From Bacillus_BD oryzisoli_A (GTDB lineage: Bacteria > Bacillota > Bacilli > Bacillales > Cytobacillaceae): a stretch of DNA of 64,000 nt. Positions 61,379-64,000 of this stretch are shown here, piece after piece. Below the pieces are notes generated by a model, which saw nothing but the letters and a program-made list of their open reading frames with translations, did no database searches and was not told the origin of the DNA. The position numbers and the translations under genes were made by a program. Positions within the stretch are counted from its first letter, which is position 1; the number at the start of each line of letters is the position of its first letter. The stretch is from NCBI RefSeq assembly GCF_043641075.1, contig NZ_JBHZRC010000001.1:186001-250000 (forward strand), written 5' to 3'.

Positions 61379-62338
61379 ATGCTTGATGGACTAGTAGGTT
61401 TATTCTTTCTTATTTTAATGGGTGTTATGGTAATAATCTTCTTATCATCTAAGAGAAAAAGTAGAAAATTGAAGAATCTGCCGATCCCGGATCACCTAGG
61501 TGTTCGAGCTGAAATATATCTGCCAGCTGTTAATGTATTGGAACAGTCTTTGCCAGAGTCTTATAAGGAAGCTGTAAAAAACCGCATTTTGAAAAAACAT
61601 CCTGATTGGCATGACTATGAGTTCGAGTGGATTTTTTTTGAATTGAAGCGGTTCTTCCTGATAAATACCCTGCTTAAATCGGTACCAATGTTCAGTACAC
61701 GTGTGGACGATCTTTGGCATGAAATGCTGATGTTTACACGGGAATATGAACTATTTTCAAAGAACGTCTACCATGAATTATTACACCATGTTCCGAATCC
61801 TGATCATCCATTTATGTCAGAGGAAAGAGGTTTCTTTGATTGGATTTATTTAAGTTTATTCGATACAACACCAAACAGTAGGGACATATGGGGAGGATTT
61901 CTGCAGCAGCCGATTAACCGTGCAATCCTTGATGATTTTCGTAAAATGCCAAATGACGATTTAATGAGAAAATATTTTCGGAACAATTCTGATTTGCGGG
62001 AGATGAATAGGGTTGTGATCCGTAAGCTAAAGAATGAGATCTTTGAATCTGATGATGTAAAACAAGGGAAAAAATCGCTTGCTATCCCTCCAACCTCATC
62101 GGAACAACATTATTTCCAATATGCGCTTGGTGCGGCCGTTTTTTATTCCATTTATGAAGATGACCAATTTCAGGAACAGATGCAGGAATGGCAACCTAGT
62201 GAATATTACAAAACCCATCCGGGAGGAGGCTCTTCCTGTTCCGGTTTTGCCTGCAGCACCTCAAACGACTATGACTCGGGGGGTGGAAATGGAGGGGACT
62301 CAAGTTGTTCCAGCTGTAGTGGAGGGTGCAGCAGCTAA
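61379..62338 (+). CDS. Membrane-anchored protein with Gly/Ser/Cys-rich tail
   Basis: 319 aa: one N-terminal membrane helix (about 4-22), a soluble helical domain (about 45-230) with FSTRVDDLWHEMLMFTREYELF, resembling glycine-rich-domain-containing proteins, and a C-terminal tail of about 40 residues of Gly, Ser and Cys (GGGSSCSGFACSTS, then SSCSSCSGGCSS). GGGGAGAGG precedes ATG 61379. Function unknown. The tail resembles those of some secreted Bacillus peptides and TIGR04222-type proteins. Confidence 0.78.
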   Translation: MLDGLVGLFFLILMGVMVIIFLSSKRKSRKLKNLPIPDHLGVRAEIYLPAVNVLEQSLPESYKEAVKNRILKKHPDWHDYEFEWIFFELKRFFLINTLLKSVPMFSTRVDDLWHEMLMFTREYELFSKNVYHELLHHVPNPDHPFMSEERGFFDWIYLSLFDTTPNSRDIWGGFLQQPINRAILDDFRKMPNDDLMRKYFRNNSDLREMNRVVIRKLKNEIFESDDVKQGKKSLAIPPTSSEQHYFQYALGAAVFYSIYEDDQFQEQMQEWQPSEYYKTHPGGGSSCSGFACSTSNDYDSGGGNGGDSSCSSCSGGCSS

Positions 62339-62342
62339 ATTG

Positions 62343-62393
62343 AAAAGAGCTGTCAAAAAGTCAGTTTTCACTGATTGTCTTGACAGCTCTTCT
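62343..62393 (+). terminator. Terminator after the Gly/Cys-tail gene
   Basis: AAGAGCTGTCAA / TTGACAGCTCTT perfect stem with a long loop that contains a second hairpin (AGTCAGTTTTCACTGATT). Confidence 0.8.
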
Positions 62394-62417
62394 TTGTTAA
62401 TACAGTAACAATGCAAG

Positions 62418-63407
62418 CTATGAAATTTTGTAGTATTCTTTATACCATTGGACAAACCTTTTTATTCCTTCTTCAATTGATACTGCAGGAGCAAACTGAG
62501 TGTCTCTAATTAAATCATCAATATCAGCAAACGTTTCAGGTACATCCCCTGGCTGAATAGGCATTAGTTTCTTAATGGCTTTCCTTCCCAGCTGATTCTC
62601 AAGCAGCGTAATCATCTCATTAAGCTGTACCGGCTTATGGTTTCCAATATTGTAAACTTTATAAGGCGGCTGAATTGCTTTTGGAGGTCCCATTTTCATT
62701 AGCCGAATAATGGATTCCACTACATCATCGATATACGTAAAGTCTCTTTTCATATTGCCGTAATTAAAGATTTCAATAGGCTGTTGCTTCATGATTGCAT
62801 TGCTGAAGGAGAAAATCGCCATATCAGGCCTTCCCCAAGGTCCATAAACAGTGAAGAACCGTAATCCGGTTGTCGGGAGCTGAAAAAGATGGCTGTAGGT
62901 GTAGGCCATTAGTTCATTTGCTTTTTTTGTTGCAGCATACAAACTGATGGGGTGATCAGTACGGTCATCTTTAGAAAAAGGAATCTTTTCATTTCCTCCA
63001 TAGACAGAGCTTGAAGACGCATAGAGTAAATGTTCAATTTGATGCTTTTTACAGCATTCTAATATATTAAAAAAGCCAACAAGATTGGATTGAATGTATG
63101 TGTGGGGATTTGTTAAGCTGTAACGTACACCTGCTTGTGCTGCAAGATGTACAACTACATCAGGTTTAAATTGTTCAAACATACCTTCAAGTAATTCAAG
63201 ATTTTCCATTGATCCTTTAATAAAAGAAAAATGAGGATATCTTGAAAGAACCTTTAAACGATCTTCCTTTAAGCTGATATCGTAATAACTATTCACGTTA
63301 TCAATCCCCGCAACACTATACCCTTCTTCTAACAAACGCTTTGATAAGTGAAAACCTATGAAGCCTGCACATCCAGTGATTAATATCCTGCTTGAGGTTC
63401 CCAGCAT
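62418..63407 (-). CDS. NAD-dependent nucleotide-sugar epimerase (UDP-glucuronate 4-epimerase type)
   Basis: 329-aa extended SDR. NAD motif ITGCAGFIGFHLSK, catalytic SLYAATKKANE (YxxxK) with preceding SSVYGG, and RFFTVYGPWGRPDMAIF. The group interconverts UDP-glucuronate and UDP-galacturonate; other 4-epimerase activities are possible. AGGAAG precedes ATG 63407. The divergent neighbour is a spore coat kinase homologue, so spore-surface polysaccharide synthesis is conceivable. Confidence 0.88.
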   Translation of the reverse strand: MLGTSSRILITGCAGFIGFHLSKRLLEEGYSVAGIDNVNSYYDISLKEDRLKVLSRYPHFSFIKGSMENLELLEGMFEQFKPDVVVHLAAQAGVRYSLTNPHTYIQSNLVGFFNILECCKKHQIEHLLYASSSSVYGGNEKIPFSKDDRTDHPISLYAATKKANELMAYTYSHLFQLPTTGLRFFTVYGPWGRPDMAIFSFSNAIMKQQPIEIFNYGNMKRDFTYIDDVVESIIRLMKMGPPKAIQPPYKVYNIGNHKPVQLNEMITLLENQLGRKAIKKLMPIQPGDVPETFADIDDLIRDTQFAPAVSIEEGIKRFVQWYKEYYKIS

Positions 63408-63715
63408 AATTCGCTTCCTTTCTATATGAAATTCACTAAGAGCATAATTTCCTACTATACTATGTCTTGAATTTGAATTCGTACGAGCATATTATCTATA
63501 TTCCATCAATCGTTTTATGAAATTTTACAATGTAAGGGAAGTTGTCCAAACAGGTTACTAAATTCAAACATAAACTAATGAAGAGCATATGCCTAAATAG
63601 TAAAGTTCCAGATGCAACATAGTGAATTAGACGTTCCATTCAAACTGAAATAGCATTCAATGACAGGAAGAGTATTGCTCAATAGGAAAATATGACTCAA
63701 ATAAGGAGGCTCTTT
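63408..63715. other. Intergenic stretch between epimerase and CotS-like genes
   Basis: About 300 bases, AT-rich, no supported gene. It should hold divergent promoters. I could not fix a sigma-K-type -35/-10 pair with confidence. Confidence 0.4.
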
Positions 63716-64000
63716 ATGGAAGAGGTATTTATTGAACCGTGGGAAGTCGATGAAACGATCCATGAAGAATTTTATGTACCCGATTATATTACCCAGATCG
63801 GCTACAAGGTTCTAGAACAGTATGACTTGTCAGTGAAAAGCATGGTGGTCGTTACAACAAAAGCAGATAAGGGTGGAGCGATATGGAAGCTTGAGACTAA
63901 CGCAGGACCAAAAAGCTTTAAACTGTTACATCGCAGGCCTACTCGCAGCTTATTTAGTTTAGGCGCACAGGAATATTTAGTTGATGTGCAGAAAGCCAAA
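63716..64000 (+). CDS. CotS/CotI-type spore coat kinase-like protein (3' end cut)
   Basis: Only the first 95 codons lie in the window. VPDYITQIGYKVLEQYDLSVKSM, then IWKLETNAGPKSFKLLHRRP and SLFSLGAQEYLV, match the N-lobe of the CotS/YtaA family of coat-associated kinases with an aminoglycoside phosphotransferase fold. AAGGAGG precedes ATG 63716. Expected to be expressed late in the mother cell. The rest of the protein and any further coat genes lie beyond the window. Confidence 0.85.
   Translation, partial: MEEVFIEPWEVDETIHEEFYVPDYITQIGYKVLEQYDLSVKSMVVVTTKADKGGAIWKLETNAGPKSFKLLHRRPTRSLFSLGAQEYLVDVQKAK

Noticed and set aside
1..64000. CRISPR array, insertion sequence, prophage or rRNA operon
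   Set aside because: No regularly spaced repeats, transposase or integrase motifs, or rRNA-like sequence were seen on reading through the window.

Overview
The window is a stretch of low-GC chromosome from an endospore-forming Bacillaceae bacterium (Bacillus in the broad sense). The evidence is Spo0M, a Spo0E-like phosphatase, a CotS-type coat kinase, small spore-style heat-shock proteins, NHEJ genes, and a block (kamA, yokU, yozE, yozD, yodL, VanY-type peptidase, CtpA) that follows the order of the B. subtilis yod/yok region as I remember it. Strong AAGGAGG ribosome binding sites, frequent TTG/GTG starts and hairpin-plus-T terminators fit. I saw no IS element, prophage, CRISPR array or rRNA; the region looks like ordinary vertically inherited chromosome with some accessory small genes.

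Layout. 1-5.6 kb: amino-acid catabolism, with the end of a GABA-type aminotransferase, beta-lysine acetyltransferase AblB, a sigma-54 activator, lysine 2,3-aminomutase behind a clear -24/-12 promoter, and YokU. 5.7-10.2 kb: small conserved Bacillus genes, a tiny basic protein, a Ser/Thr kinase and Spo0M. 10.5-18 kb: VanY-type lipoprotein, CtpA protease, CobW GTPase, and a lipoprotein/two-component/lipoprotein cluster. 18-25.3 kb: two Hsp20-like proteins, a MATE pump, an acetyltransferase, a tRNA-like element, an amidohydrolase, UppP and two membrane proteins. 25.4-28.4 kb: an FMN riboswitch followed by ribE-ribBA-ribH, with no ribD. 28.5-36.2 kb: EAL-like/HDOD protein, DapF, divergent LigD and Ku, a PAP2 phosphatase and GlpK. 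36.6-39.6 kb: a cold-shock island (csp, DEAD-box helicase, csp) with structured leaders. 40-44.6 kb: Nnr, LrgAB with a LysR regulator, and a HAD phosphatase. 44.7-50 kb: many small proteins, a decayed gene, and a probable CcpA-repressed small RNA. 50.4-58.6 kb: acetyltransferase, secreted wall-associated proteins (double-psi barrel, GH18 with SLH repeats, lipoprotein), and an MMPL transporter with its MarR regulator. 59-64 kb: heme O synthase, nitronate monooxygenase, a Gly/Cys-tailed membrane protein, a sugar epimerase and the start of a CotS-like gene.

The strongest undescribed candidates are non-coding or very small. They are: a transcript whose sigma-A promoter carries a near-perfect cre site between -35 and -10 and runs to a strong terminator without a real gene (46.73-47.02 kb); three helically phased TTTTNGGCA boxes before the sigma-54 activator, with a matching palindrome upstream of kamA; a tRNA T-arm-like element whose stem competes with a long inverted repeat (21.5 kb); structured leaders before the first csp gene and the helicase gene; a tiny His/Ser/Arg/Lys-rich protein next to a kinase and Spo0M; and a pair of small paralogous proteins around a DUF1992 gene. 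All functional statements are inferred from sequence reading; no database search was run.
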